Assembly (NCBI GenBank): GCA_963838835.1
Contig: CAWITA010000014.1
Span: 1 to 64,000, forward strand
Source: Bog-473 sp963838835
GTDB taxonomy: Bacteria; Actinomycetota; Acidimicrobiia; Acidimicrobiales; RAAP-2
DNA length: 64,000 nt
Reading direction: 5' to 3'
The notes below the pieces were generated by a model. The model had not been told where the DNA came from, searched no databases, and saw only the letters and a list, made by a program, of their open reading frames with translations. This document shows, one piece after another, positions 35,466-44,525 of this stretch. Each line of letters starts with the position of its first letter. Within the stretch, counting starts at the first letter, position 1. The translations under genes were made by a program, and so were the position numbers.

Positions 35466-38201
35466 ATGGCCACGAAGCAGGACCAGGAGCGACCGGGCCC
35501 GCTGCTGCTGCTCGATGGCATGTCGCTCGCCTTCCGGGCGTACTTCGCGCTGCCCGACACGCTGGCCACCACCACCGGGGTCGTCACCAACGCCGTGCAC
35601 GGCTTCACCTCGATGCTGGTGTACCTGATCCGTGAGCACCGGCCCTCGGCGTTGGCGGTGGCCTTCGACGCGCCGGGGGCCACGTTCCGCGACGAGATGA
35701 ACGAGGACTACAAGGCCGGCCGGGCCGAGACTCCCTGGCTGCTCCCGCCCCAGTTCGACATGATCCGCGCGGTCATGGCGGCCCTGGCCGTCCCGGTGGT
35801 CGAGGCGCCCGGGTTCGAGGCGGACGACGTCATCGCCACCCTGGCCACCGAGGCGGCCGCGCGCGGCTGCGAGGCGGTGATCGTGACGGGGGACCGTGAC
35901 AGCTTCCAGCTCGTGCAGGACCCCTACGTCCGGGTGCTCTACAACAAACGGGGCGTCAGCGACTACACGCTCTACGACGAGGCCGGCATCCTCGAGCGCA
36001 CCGGGGTGCCCCCGTCGCAGTACGTGCTGCTCGCTGCGCTGCGGGGTGACCCCTCCGACAACCTCCCGGGCGTTCCCGGCGTGGGGGAGAAGACCGCGGC
36101 CAAGCTGCTGAGCAAGTACGGCGACCTCGACGGCGTGTTCGGACACCTCGACGAGCAGACGCCCAAGCTCCGCGAGAACCTCGCGGCGAACGAGGAGCTG
36201 GCCCGCTCCAACGCCCGCATCATCCCCCTCGTGCGCGACGTTCCGCTCGCGGTGGACGTGGACCATCTGACCCTGGGCGGGTGGGACCGCGCCACGGCCA
36301 AGGAGACCTTCGATCGCTACGAGATGAAGACCGTGTGGCAACGCATGGAGGAGCTCCTCGACGCCGGCGCGCTGGGCGAGCCGGTCGAAGGCAGTGCGGG
36401 CCGCGCCGCCCCGGTCGCGACTTCCACCGCGCCGGCGGACCCCGCTGCCCCCGCCTTCGAGTTCCGCGACATGGCGCTGCCCACGACGGCGGCCGAGATC
36501 ACGAAACACCTCACCGAGCTCGGCACGGGCCGGCTCGCAGTGGCCGCCCGTTGGAACGGCATGCCCGGGCGCAGCGACCTCGTCGCGCTCGTGCTGGTGG
36601 CGACCAAGGGCGAGGAGGCCGGCCTCGGCGTGCTGGTGCCGGGCGACCAGCTCGCAGCCGCCGGAGTGGTCGAGGCGCTCAACGGCTTGCTCGCGCAACC
36701 GGTCATCGGGCACAACGTCAAGGAGATCATGCGGTCCCTGCTGCCGCTCGGCATCGACCTGACCGGCCTCGAGATGGACACCGCGGTGGCGGCCTACCTG
36801 CTCGATGCGTCGACCGGCGAGTACGAGCTGGCGCAGCTGCGCGAGCAGACCGGCCAACTCAGTCTCGACATCGTCGAACCCGGCGAGACGGCGCGGGACA
36901 TGGCCCAGGAGGCGGCAGGCGAGGCGGGCGACGTCTCCGCGATGGCGACGGGTTTCCGCCGCCGCCTGCAGTCCGAGGACATGGTCATGCTCCACGACGA
37001 CATCGAGACGCCGTTGGTGCGGGTCCTGGCCAAGATGGAAGTGGCCGGCATCCGCGTGGACCGGGCCGAGCTGCAGGCCATCGCCGACTCCCTCAAGGCC
37101 TCGGCCGCCATCCTCCAGGCCGAGGTGCACGAGTGTGCCGGCCACGAGTTCAACGTCAACTCCACGCCGCAGTTGCGCACCGTGCTCTACGAGGAGCTCG
37201 GACTGACGCCCGGCAAGAAGACCAAGACCGGCTTCTCCACCGACGCGCAGACCCTCGAGACACTGCGGGGGGTCCATCCCATCATCGAGGCGCTGCTCTC
37301 CTACCGCGAGGTGGAGAAGTTGCGCTCCACCTATGGGGAGAGCCTGCTGGCCGAGGTGCAAGCCGACGACCGGATCCACGCCTCGTTCGGCCAGACCGTG
37401 GCGCGGACCGGGCGCATCTCCTCGGACCGCCCCAACCTGCACAACATCCCGGTGCGCACCGAGCAGGGCAAGCTGTTCCGCCGGGCCTTCGTGCCGGCCG
37501 AGGGCGCCACCTTCCTCGTGGCCGACTACGACCAAGTGGAGCTCCGTTGCATCGCGCACCTCTCGGAGGACCCGGGGCTGATCGACGCGTTGACGAGCGG
37601 CTCCGACGTGCACCGGATGGTGGCCGCCGCCGTGTACGGCATCCCGCCCGAGGAGGTGACCCACACCCAGCGCGAGTACTGCAAGATGGTCTCCTACGGC
37701 CTCGCCTATGGCATGGAGGCCTACGGCCTGAGCCAGCGTCTCGGCGTCTCGGTGGAGGAGGCGTCCGCCATCATCGAGAGCTACTTCGGAGCGTTCCCCC
37801 GGGTGAGGGAGTACATGGACCAGACGGTGGCCGACGCCAAGATCCGGGGCGCCACCCGCACGCAGTTCGGCCGGATCCGGCCGCTGCCCGACCTGCACGC
37901 GGCGAACTACCGGGTGCGCCTGGCGGCCGAGCGCCAGGCCATGAACGCCGGCATCCAGGGGCTGGCTGCCGACATCTTCAAGCTCGCGCTGGTGCGGCTC
38001 GACCGCGACCTCGAGGAGCACGCACTGACCAGCCGCCTCGTGCTGCAGGTCCACGACGAGGTGATCGTCGAGGTCGCGGCGGGGGAGGAGGACGGGGTGC
38101 GCCGCCTCACCGAGTCCGCCCTCACCGGGGCGGCGGCCCTCAAGGTCCCCCTGACCATCTCCGTGGCGACCGGACCGAGCTGGGCGGCCGCCAAGGGCTG
38201 A
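35466..38201 (+). CDS. polA: DNA polymerase I, 911 aa
   Basis: The 5'-3' exonuclease (residues about 10-290) has 'LLLDGMSLAFRAYFALPD', 'AFDAPGATFRDEMNEDYKAG' and 'VIVTGDRDSFQLVQD'. The middle 3'-5' exonuclease-like domain (about 330-520) lacks the DxE start of active proofreading enzymes, as in other actinobacterial PolI. The polymerase domain has motif A 'LVADYDQVELRCIAHLS', the O helix 'REYCKMVSYGLAYGMEAYGL' and motif C 'VLQVHDEVIVEVA'. It fills gaps in Okazaki-fragment maturation and excision repair. Length is typical. It lies 10 bp after pdtaR. The gene order polA, regulator, rpsA follows the actinobacterial pattern. Confidence 0.95.
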   Translation: MATKQDQERPGPLLLLDGMSLAFRAYFALPDTLATTTGVVTNAVHGFTSMLVYLIREHRPSALAVAFDAPGATFRDEMNEDYKAGRAETPWLLPPQFDMIRAVMAALAVPVVEAPGFEADDVIATLATEAAARGCEAVIVTGDRDSFQLVQDPYVRVLYNKRGVSDYTLYDEAGILERTGVPPSQYVLLAALRGDPSDNLPGVPGVGEKTAAKLLSKYGDLDGVFGHLDEQTPKLRENLAANEELARSNARIIPLVRDVPLAVDVDHLTLGGWDRATAKETFDRYEMKTVWQRMEELLDAGALGEPVEGSAGRAAPVATSTAPADPAAPAFEFRDMALPTTAAEITKHLTELGTGRLAVAARWNGMPGRSDLVALVLVATKGEEAGLGVLVPGDQLAAAGVVEALNGLLAQPVIGHNVKEIMRSLLPLGIDLTGLEMDTAVAAYLLDASTGEYELAQLREQTGQLSLDIVEPGETARDMAQEAAGEAGDVSAMATGFRRRLQSEDMVMLHDDIETPLVRVLAKMEVAGIRVDRAELQAIADSLKASAAILQAEVHECAGHEFNVNSTPQLRTVLYEELGLTPGKKTKTGFSTDAQTLETLRGVHPIIEALLSYREVEKLRSTYGESLLAEVQADDRIHASFGQTVARTGRISSDRPNLHNIPVRTEQGKLFRRAFVPAEGATFLVADYDQVELRCIAHLSEDPGLIDALTSGSDVHRMVAAAVYGIPPEEVTHTQREYCKMVSYGLAYGMEAYGLSQRLGVSVEEASAIIESYFGAFPRVREYMDQTVADAKIRGATRTQFGRIRPLPDLHAANYRVRLAAERQAMNAGIQGLAADIFKLALVRLDRDLEEHALTSRLVLQVHDEVIVEVAAGEEDGVRRLTESALTGAAALKVPLTISVATGPSWAAAKG

Positions 38202-38306
38202 CGGTTCGGGGCTCAGCCGTCGCTGGCCCAGGGGCCGGGAGGTCCCGTTCTCGTCACTGCGTCGAATGGACGGTCCCGCCCGTGCCCTTGCAGGCGCAAG
38301 AGTGAT

Positions 38307-38339
38307 CTACCTCGGAACGAAATAACTTGCCTCGGAAGT
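38307..38339. promoter_or_regulatory. candidate MarR operator
   Basis: ACTTGCCTCGGAAGT (38325-38339) is an imperfect palindrome similar to the ACTTGCCTAGGCAAGT-type sites bound by MarR proteins. A related half, CTACCTCGGAACGA, precedes it (38307-38320), giving two CCTCGGAA copies 20 bp apart. It lies 24 bp before the MarR start codon, so autoregulation is likely. Confidence 0.5.
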
Positions 38340-38362
38340 AAAACGCTCGTAGGTTGCGGGGC

Positions 38363-38974
38363 GTGCCGGAGCCGTATCGCCGCAAGGTCTCCCGGGACGA
38401 TCGGCCGTCGGTGGCGGCCCGCGGCGTGGTCAAGGTGGACCCCGACTTCGCAACCGAATATCCGGACGGGGATGCCGGCAGCACGGAGGCCTTCGCCACG
38501 CTCGCCCGGACCGGCGCGGCGTGCTCGCAAGAGCTGGAGCGCTTCGTCGGTGCCAACTTCGACATGCCGATGGCGGCGGCGACCGTGCTCGCGGTCCTCG
38601 ACGGCGCCACTGCGCCCCTCACTCCTTCGGAGATGGGCGACCGAACCGGTATCGCCTCGGCCACCATGACAGCCACCCTGGATCTGCTCGAACGCCGCGA
38701 GTGGGTCCGGCGCAGCCCAAACCCGGGCGACCGGCGCAGCACGCTCGTCGAGATCACCGCCGCCGGTCGTGGCAATGCCGACGTCCTCCTGCCGAGCCTC
38801 CGCCAAGTCGAACGAAGCGCCCTGCACACGCTGACCCCCGGCGAACGAGGGCAACTCGTGGAACTGCTCGCCAAGGTCCTCGAACGGCTCGCCGACATCG
38901 CGGCCGAGCCTCCCCAAGAGGTTGGCGGCACCCGCGTCCGACCAGCGGGGAAAAGAGCGGAGCCCAGGCCGTGA
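38363..38974 (+). CDS. MarR-family transcriptional regulator, 203 aa
   Basis: This winged-helix protein has an N-terminal extension of about 45 residues ('VAARGVVKVDPDFATEYPDG'). The core runs 'ELERFVGANFDMPMAAATVL', the HTH 'TPSEMGDRTGIASATMTATL' and the wing 'RREWVRRSPNPGDRRSTLVE'. The C-terminal tail is basic (RPAGKRAEPRP). The GTG at 38363 is preferred; a TTG nine bases upstream is possible. The operator-like repeat lies just upstream. It stands between polA and rpsA and is the only regulator in this housekeeping block; its targets are unknown. Confidence 0.8.
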   Translation: MPEPYRRKVSRDDRPSVAARGVVKVDPDFATEYPDGDAGSTEAFATLARTGAACSQELERFVGANFDMPMAAATVLAVLDGATAPLTPSEMGDRTGIASATMTATLDLLERREWVRRSPNPGDRRSTLVEITAAGRGNADVLLPSLRQVERSALHTLTPGERGQLVELLAKVLERLADIAAEPPQEVGGTRVRPAGKRAEPRP

Positions 38975-39173
38975 GGGTCCCGGCGAGCGGAGGCCGGCCT
39001 CCGCCGCGCGAGGCGGTGCCGGCCCGGCCGTGCTGCGGAAACCGTGTCGACGACGCCTGGTAGTCTGAGCGATCCTGCCCGCCGGCACCGGAGGCGGCGC
39101 AGCCCTTATCGGACGAACCGACCCCGGCGCGGTCCTGCGGGTGCAGATCGCACTCGCCGCAAGGAGCTTCACC

Positions 39174-40619
39174 ATGGCTGACACCGCGACTGACGCACCC
39201 ACCGCTTCCGCCCGGACCTCGCTGCTCTCCCCCGAGCAGATGGGCACCTTCGACGCCGAGGGGAACTACCACCCCCGCCCCATCGTCGACGACGACCTGG
39301 GAGACGCCGACCTCGAGAAGGCGATGGGCGACTCCATCATCGAGTTCGACGACGGGGACGTCATCGAGGGCACCGTGGTCAAGATCGACCGCGACGAGGT
39401 CCTGCTCGACATCGGCTTCAAGTCCGAGGGCGTGATCCCGGCCCGCGAGCTCTCCATTCGCAACGACGTCGACCCCACCGAGATCGTGAAGCTCGGCGAG
39501 CACGTCGAGGCGCTGGTGCTCCAGAAGGAGGACAAGGAGGGCCGGCTCGTCCTGTCCAAGAAGCGGGCCCAGTACGAGCGCGCCTGGACGACGATCGAGG
39601 AGAAGAAGAACAAGGGTGAGATGGTCTCGGGCCCCGTGATCGAGGTGGTCAAGGGCGGCCTCATCGTCGACATCGGGCTGCGCGGCTTCCTGCCCGCCTC
39701 CCTGGTCGAGCTGCGTCGCGTGCGCGAGCTGCAGCCCTACGTGGGCAAGGAGATCGAGGCCAAGATCATCGAGCTCGACCGCAACCGCAACAACGTTGTG
39801 CTCTCGCGGCGCGCCTGGCTCGAGGAGGCGCAAAAGGAGCAGCGGGGGGACTTCCTGCAGAACCTCAAGCCGGGGGAGCGGCGCAAGGGTGTCGTGTCCT
39901 CGGTGGTCAATTTCGGCGCCTTCGTGGACCTTGGCGGCATGGACGGCCTGGTGCACGTGTCCGAGCTGAGCTGGAAGCACGTCGACCACCCCTCCTCGGT
40001 GGTGCAGGTGGGCGACGAGATCGAGGTCGAGGTCCTCGACGTCGATCTCGACAAGGAGCGCATCAGCCTCTCCTTGAAGGCCACCCAGTCCGACCCCTGG
40101 CAGGAGTTCGCCGACAGCCACGCGGTGGGCCAGCTCGTCTACGGGCGCATCACCAAGCTCGTCCCCTTCGGCGCCTTCGTGCAGGTGGGCGACGGGATCG
40201 AGGGCTTGGTGCACATCTCGGAGATGGCCGTGCACCACGTCGACCTGCCCGAGCAGGTGGTCACCCCGGGCGAGGAGCTGTGGGTCAAGATCATCGACAT
40301 CGACCTGCAGCGCCGGCGCATCAGCCTCTCCATCAAGCAGGCCGCCGAGGGCGGCGAGGTCTCCGAGGAGTACCGCGAGGCTTTCGGTGAGCACGCCTAC
40401 GACGAGGAGGGCAACTACATCGGCTTCGACTACGCCGAGGGCGAGTTCACCCCCGAGACCGAGGCGCAGGCGGCCTGGGCCGACTTCGCCGAGGAGATCG
40501 GGACTCCGGTCGTGGCGCCCGACGCCGCGGCCGAGGGCGGCGCCACCGCGGACGCCACGCCGGCTCCGGCCGACACGGCGGAGGCGGCTCCTGCCCCCGA
40601 GGCGGGGGGCGCCGAGTAG
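39174..40619 (+). CDS. rpsA: 30S ribosomal protein S1, 481 aa
   Basis: Four S1 RNA-binding domains are visible: 'DGDVIEGTVVKIDRDEVLLD', 'KGEMVSGPVIEVVKGGLIVD', 'PGERRKGVVSSVVNFGAFVD' and 'VGQLVYGRITKLVPFGAFVQ'. The last two have the canonical NFGAFV/PFGAFV strands and the helical 'LVHVSELSWKHVDHP' and 'LVHISEMAVHHVDLP'. S1 recruits mRNA to the 30S subunit; the actinobacterial protein has four domains rather than six. The C-terminal 60 residues are low-complexity Ala/Pro/Glu. ATG 39174 has AAGGAG eight bases upstream and gives the standard N-terminus. coaE normally follows, but here it lies 20 kb away. Confidence 0.95.
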   Translation: MADTATDAPTASARTSLLSPEQMGTFDAEGNYHPRPIVDDDLGDADLEKAMGDSIIEFDDGDVIEGTVVKIDRDEVLLDIGFKSEGVIPARELSIRNDVDPTEIVKLGEHVEALVLQKEDKEGRLVLSKKRAQYERAWTTIEEKKNKGEMVSGPVIEVVKGGLIVDIGLRGFLPASLVELRRVRELQPYVGKEIEAKIIELDRNRNNVVLSRRAWLEEAQKEQRGDFLQNLKPGERRKGVVSSVVNFGAFVDLGGMDGLVHVSELSWKHVDHPSSVVQVGDEIEVEVLDVDLDKERISLSLKATQSDPWQEFADSHAVGQLVYGRITKLVPFGAFVQVGDGIEGLVHISEMAVHHVDLPEQVVTPGEELWVKIIDIDLQRRRISLSIKQAAEGGEVSEEYREAFGEHAYDEEGNYIGFDYAEGEFTPETEAQAAWADFAEEIGTPVVAPDAAAEGGATADATPAPADTAEAAPAPEAGGAE

Positions 40620-40665
40620 CACGCCGTCCGCGTCGCCCGCCCGGCGGACATCACCCCCGCCGCGG

Positions 40666-41586
40666 TCAGGACGGAGCGGCCCGGTCGCGCAGCACCGTGG
40701 CGAAGCGCTGCGCCCCTTCGGGGTGCGTGACGAAGAACAGCATCGGGTCGAGGAGCTCGAGCTCGAGGAGGGCCGCGGCGCCGTCGGTCCGCTCCACCAC
40801 GTCGACCCGCGCGTAGGCGGTGCCGCCGTGCTGGCGCTCGGCGGCCGCCACGGCGCGCCGCGCCACGGCGAGTTGCCCGGCCGTCGGGGTCGCCGCGGTC
40901 ACGACCTGGTTCGCAATGAGGCTCTCGCCGGCGGCGACGCCGCGGCGGATCATCGGGTCCTTGTGGATGGCGTGGCTGAAAGCACCGCCGAGGAAGACGA
41001 GGCCGACCTCGCCCTCGGCGTCGACGGCGGGCTGGTAGGGCTGGACCATCGCCGTCCGTCCCGCGGCGAGGAGCGCGGCCAGGTGCGCGCGCGCCGCGTC
41101 GTGCTCGTGGGCCTCGTAGCGCGCCGTTTGGTAACCGCCGCCCGACACCGCGGGTTTGACCACGATCTCGCCCTCCGGCAGGCGCCCGGGCGGCTCAACC
41201 CCGCCCCCGTTCTCGGACCGCTCCACCCAGAAGGTCGGCACCGTCGGGACGCCGGCGGCCTCGAGGTCGCGCAGATAGCGCTTGTCCAGGTTCCAGCGCA
41301 GGAGGGCCGGGGCGTTGACGACCGGCACGCCGGCCGCGGCCAGGCCGTCCACCCAGGCCACGAACTCTTCGACCCGGTGGATGTGGTCCCAGGCGCCGTT
41401 CGCCACGACCAGGTCGAAGGCGCTCCAGTCGATGCCCGGGTCGTTCCAGACCGCGGTCCGGCCGGCGACGCCGGCTCCGTCGAGTGCCGCGAGGACCAAC
41501 GGCCCCTCGTCGAGCTGGTCGGGATAGGCGGCGCACGAGGCGAGGGCCACCCGCGGTCGGGCCCGTCCCGCCCACGGCGGAGCCAT
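40666..41586 (-). CDS. ATP-grasp domain protein, 306 aa
   Basis: This is an ATP-grasp ligase-fold protein. The N-terminal Rossmann-like part ('RVALASCAAYPDQLDEGPLV', 'FDLVVANGAWDHIHRVEEF') leads to 'NKRYLRDL'-type 'RWNLDKRYLRDLEAAGVPTV', the ATP-binding Lys in 'EGEIVVKPAVSGGGYQTAR', and the metal region 'ALLELELLDPMLFFV'. Similar proteins are described as glutathione-synthetase-like or RimK-like, and may ligate an amino acid to an unknown acceptor. The usual final ExN metal site reads ELLDP, a common variant in this subgroup. It is intact, the first of the minus-strand genes after rpsA, and ends 23 bp after the ABC transporter operon, so it may belong to that transcript. Confidence 0.75.
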   Translation of the reverse strand: MAPPWAGRARPRVALASCAAYPDQLDEGPLVLAALDGAGVAGRTAVWNDPGIDWSAFDLVVANGAWDHIHRVEEFVAWVDGLAAAGVPVVNAPALLRWNLDKRYLRDLEAAGVPTVPTFWVERSENGGGVEPPGRLPEGEIVVKPAVSGGGYQTARYEAHEHDAARAHLAALLAAGRTAMVQPYQPAVDAEGEVGLVFLGGAFSHAIHKDPMIRRGVAAGESLIANQVVTAATPTAGQLAVARRAVAAAERQHGGTAYARVDVVERTDGAAALLELELLDPMLFFVTHPEGAQRFATVLRDRAAPS

Positions 41587-41609
41587 TCAGCCCGGGCCGG
41601 GAGGGCCGC

Positions 41610-42599
41610 TCAACTCCCGATGGGGAAGTGGCAGGCCACTTGGTGGCCCGATGCGATCGGCCGCATCTCGGGGACCTCCTCGGCGCAGCGGGTCTCGGCG
41701 CGCGGGCAGCGGGTGCGAAAACGGCACCCCGACGGCGGGTTGATCGGGCTGGGCGGCTCGCCGACGAGGGGCACCGTCGTCTGGATCACCTCGGGGTCGG
41801 GCTCGACGGCCGAGGCGAGCAGCGCCGCCGTGTAATGGTGGGCCGGCGCTTCGTAGAGGATGTCGGACGGCGCGATCTCGCACAGACGACCCAGGTACAT
41901 GACGGCCACCCGGTCGCTGACGTTCTTGACCACGGCCAGGTCGTGCGCAATGAACAAGATGGTGAGGTGGTACTCCTGCTTCAGGTCCTCGAGCAGGTTG
42001 AGGATCTGGGCCTGGACCGACACGTCGAGGGCGGAGACGATCTCGTCGCACACCAGGAGCTTGGGTTGGAGGACCAGGGCGCGGGCGATGCTGATGCGCT
42101 GGCACTGGCCGCCCGAGAATTCCCGCGGCCGCCGGTTCCCGTTGAGGTACGGGTCGATGCCGACGCGATCGAGCATGGCGCTGACCGTCTGGCGGCGCTC
42201 CTCCTTGGTCCCGATCTTCCAGATGGTGAGCGGCTCCGCCACGATGTCGGTGACCTTGCGCCGCGGGTTGAGCGACGAGATGGGGTCCTGGAAGATCATC
42301 TGGATCTGCGTGCGCAGCGTGCGCAGGTCGCTGCGGCTGAGTGCGGTCAGCTCCGTGTCGCCGAAGCGGATCCGCCCCGACGTGGGCCTCTCCACCTGGA
42401 CGATCGCCCGTCCGGTGGTGGACTTGCCGCAGCCGGACTCGCCGACGAGGCCGAGGGTCTCCCCCTGGCGCATGGTGAAGGAGATGCCGGCCACGGCCTG
42501 GACCGTGGTGCTGCCCTTGTGGAACAGGACGTGGAGGTCCTCGACCGCCAGCAGCGGCTCGGTCCCGACGGCGGGTGTCTCGACCGCGGTCTCGGTCAC
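41610..42599 (-). CDS. oligopeptide/dipeptide ABC transporter ATPase, OppF/DppF type, 329 aa
   Basis: Walker A is 'LGLVGESGCGKSTTGRAIVQ', the Q-loop is 'IQMIFQDPISSLNPRRKVTD', the signature 'PREFSGGQCQRISIARALVL' has Cys in place of the usual Gln or Arg neighbour, and Walker B with switch region is 'KLLVCDEIVSALDVSVQAQI' and 'FIAHDLAVVKNVSDRVAVMY'. The C-terminal oligo_HPY domain with cysteines ('INPPSGCRFRTRCPRAETRC') is typical of Opp/Dpp ATPases and may hold an iron-sulphur centre. The GTG start overlaps the previous ATPase stop by 4 bases. It is the last of four transporter genes. Confidence 0.9.
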   Translation of the reverse strand: MTETAVETPAVGTEPLLAVEDLHVLFHKGSTTVQAVAGISFTMRQGETLGLVGESGCGKSTTGRAIVQVERPTSGRIRFGDTELTALSRSDLRTLRTQIQMIFQDPISSLNPRRKVTDIVAEPLTIWKIGTKEERRQTVSAMLDRVGIDPYLNGNRRPREFSGGQCQRISIARALVLQPKLLVCDEIVSALDVSVQAQILNLLEDLKQEYHLTILFIAHDLAVVKNVSDRVAVMYLGRLCEIAPSDILYEAPAHHYTAALLASAVEPDPEVIQTTVPLVGEPPSPINPPSGCRFRTRCPRAETRCAEEVPEMRPIASGHQVACHFPIGS

Positions 42600-43617
42600 G
42601 CCGTCACGATCTCGGGTTCTTCGGGGCGCACGGGGCGGTTGGCGTCGGTCAGGGGGTACCAGCAGGCGTAGCTGTGCCCGGGTGCCGCCTCGATCAGGGG
42701 GGGCTTTTCCCGGTGGCACTTCTCCTGGGCGTAGGGGCAGCGGGGGGAGAAGGGACAACCGGGCGGGGGGTGGATCAGGTCCGGCGGGCGGCCCTCGATC
42801 GCGATCAGGCGCGAATGACTGGGGTCGGCGAGACGAGGGATCGACTTGAGCAGTGCCTCGGTGTAGGGCATGGCCATGCTCTTGAAGAGCACGGGGGTCG
42901 GCGCGCGCTCGACCACGTTGCCGGCGTACATGACGATGATCTCGTCGGTGCGGGTGGCCACGACGCCGAGGTCGTGCGTGACCAGGATCATGGCCATGTC
43001 GCGGTCGCGCTGGAGATGAGAGAGCAGATCCAGGATCTGGGCCTGCACGGTGACGTCGAGGCCCGTGGTGGGCTCGTCCGCCAGCAGGAGGCGCGGGCGC
43101 AGGCGAGTGCGATGGCGATCATGACGCGCTGGCGCATGCCGCCGGACAGCTGGGCCGGGTAGGCCTCGTAGCGTTCGACGGGGGAGGGGATGCCCACCTG
43201 CATGAGCAGGGAGAGGGCCGTCTCCTTGGCTTCGCCCCGGGAGAGCTTGAGGTGGACCCGGAGCGGCTCGGTGATCTGGTGGCCGATGCGCTGGACGGGG
43301 TTGAGGGACGTCATCGGGTCCTGGAACACCATCGCGATGTGGGTGCTCCAGAGCTTGCGGAGCTGGTCGTTGGGGGCGTTGAGGATCTCGGTGCCGTTGT
43401 AGCGGACGGACCCCGTCTGGACCGCCGAGAGCTTGGGGAGGAGCCCCATGATGGCCCGGGAGAGGACGGTCTTGCCGGAGCCGGACTCGCCGACGACACC
43501 GAGGGTCTTGCCCTGCTCCAGGGTGAGCGAGACCCCCTGGACGGCGCGGACCGTGCCGCGACTGGTGGTGAAGGAGACGTGGAGATCCTCTACTTCGAGC
43601 AGCGCGGATGCCGTCAC
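42596..43617 (-). pseudogene. oligopeptide/dipeptide ABC transporter ATPase, OppD/DppD type, frameshifted
   Basis: Walker A is 'LGVVGESGSGKTVLSRAIMG', the Q-loop is 'IAMVFQDPMTSLNPVQRIGH' and the signature 'YPAQLSGGMRQRVMIAIALA'. The frame then breaks: one C is missing from the run at 43095-43097 (GGG on the plus strand). Restoring it gives 'PRLLLADEPTTGLDVTVQAQ', then 'MILVTHDLGVVATRTDEIIV' and the Cys-containing tail 'PGCPFSPRCPYAQEKCH'. The repaired length is 340 residues, normal for OppD. Every catalytic motif is intact apart from the single base, which favours a sequence error. It overlaps both neighbours by 4 bases. Confidence 0.85.
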
Positions 43618-44525
43618 AGCTTGATTTCGGACACGTCGAAGTAGGACCGCAGCTTGTCGGCGATCACGTTCAGGCTGATGAGGAGGAGGAACATCGCGCT
43701 CGCCGGAAAGATGAGCAGCCAGGTATTGGTCTGCCCCTTGGCACCCGAGAGGAGCGAGGACCCCTCATAGAGCATGTTGCCCCAGCTCGGGGTCGGTGGC
43801 TGCACGGAGAGGCCGAGGAAGGCCAGGGTCCCCTCGAGGACGATGATGGTGGCCACCGCGATCAGGCTGAACGAGACGATGGTGGGCGCGATGTTGGGCA
43901 GCAGCTCACGGGCCAGGATGCGGGTGTCGCTGGCGCCGAGCGACTTGGCGGCCAGGACGAAGTCGCGCGTGGCGTACGAGAGCGTCGAGGCCCGCACGAC
44001 CCGGAAGATGAGCGGCGCGCCGAAGATGCCGATGACCAAGGTGATCTTCCACAGGCTGTGGCCCCAGAAGGACACGATGGCGATGACGGCCACCAGGGCC
44101 GGGAAGGCGAGGACGATGTAGGAGCCGGTGTTGAGCGCCGTGTCGACCCGGCCGCGTCGGTAGGCCGAGATCATGGCCGGTATGCCCCCCAGGACGATGC
44201 CGATTGCCGCGCCGAAGAAGCCCACGACGAGCGAGACGCGGGAGCCGTAGATGAGCCGGCTCAGGATGTCGCGGTAGAGGTCGTCCGTGCCGAGGAGATG
44301 GCCCCAGCCGGGACCGGCGTTCTGCGGCCCGTTGTAGTTCCCCAGGTCGGGGTTGGGCAGCGGCAGCAGGTTGGCGGTCAGTGCGAGCAGGATGTTGAGG
44401 GCGATCCAGCCGACGCAGATCCAGAAGAAGACGCCCAGCTTCTTGCGGGCCGGATCGGCCTCGATCTCGGCCTCGATCTCGGCCTCGATGTCGCTGAAGG
44501 CGTGCATGTCAGTCAGTTCACTCAC
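43614..44525 (-). CDS. oligopeptide/dipeptide ABC transporter permease, OppC/DppC type, 303 aa
   Basis: This is an inner-membrane subunit with six predicted helices, starting with 'KLGVFFWICVGWIALNILLA'. The cytoplasmic EAA loop with conserved Gly is 'RDFVLAAKSLGASDTRILAR'. 'GHLLGTDDLYRDILSRLIYG' is the usual N-terminal marker of DppC/OppC. The N-terminus carries a 12-base tandem repeat (44455-44492) encoding (AEIE)n, 'DIEAEIEAEIEADPARKKLG'. Gene overlaps of 4 bases downstream and 8 bases upstream show translational coupling through the operon. Confidence 0.9.
   Translation of the reverse strand: MSELTDMHAFSDIEAEIEAEIEADPARKKLGVFFWICVGWIALNILLALTANLLPLPNPDLGNYNGPQNAGPGWGHLLGTDDLYRDILSRLIYGSRVSLVVGFFGAAIGIVLGGIPAMISAYRRGRVDTALNTGSYIVLAFPALVAVIAIVSFWGHSLWKITLVIGIFGAPLIFRVVRASTLSYATRDFVLAAKSLGASDTRILARELLPNIAPTIVSFSLIAVATIIVLEGTLAFLGLSVQPPTPSWGNMLYEGSSLLSGAKGQTNTWLLIFPASAMFLLLISLNVIADKLRSYFDVSEIKL

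Noticed and set aside
35373..38054. Very long minus-strand open frame (893 codons) opposite polA
   Set aside because: It is a high-GC antisense shadow of polA, with low-complexity His/Gly/Arg/Leu-rich composition and no domain.
38754..40622. Minus-strand open frame of 622 codons opposite rpsA
   Set aside because: rpsA on the plus strand is unambiguous, with four S1 domains.
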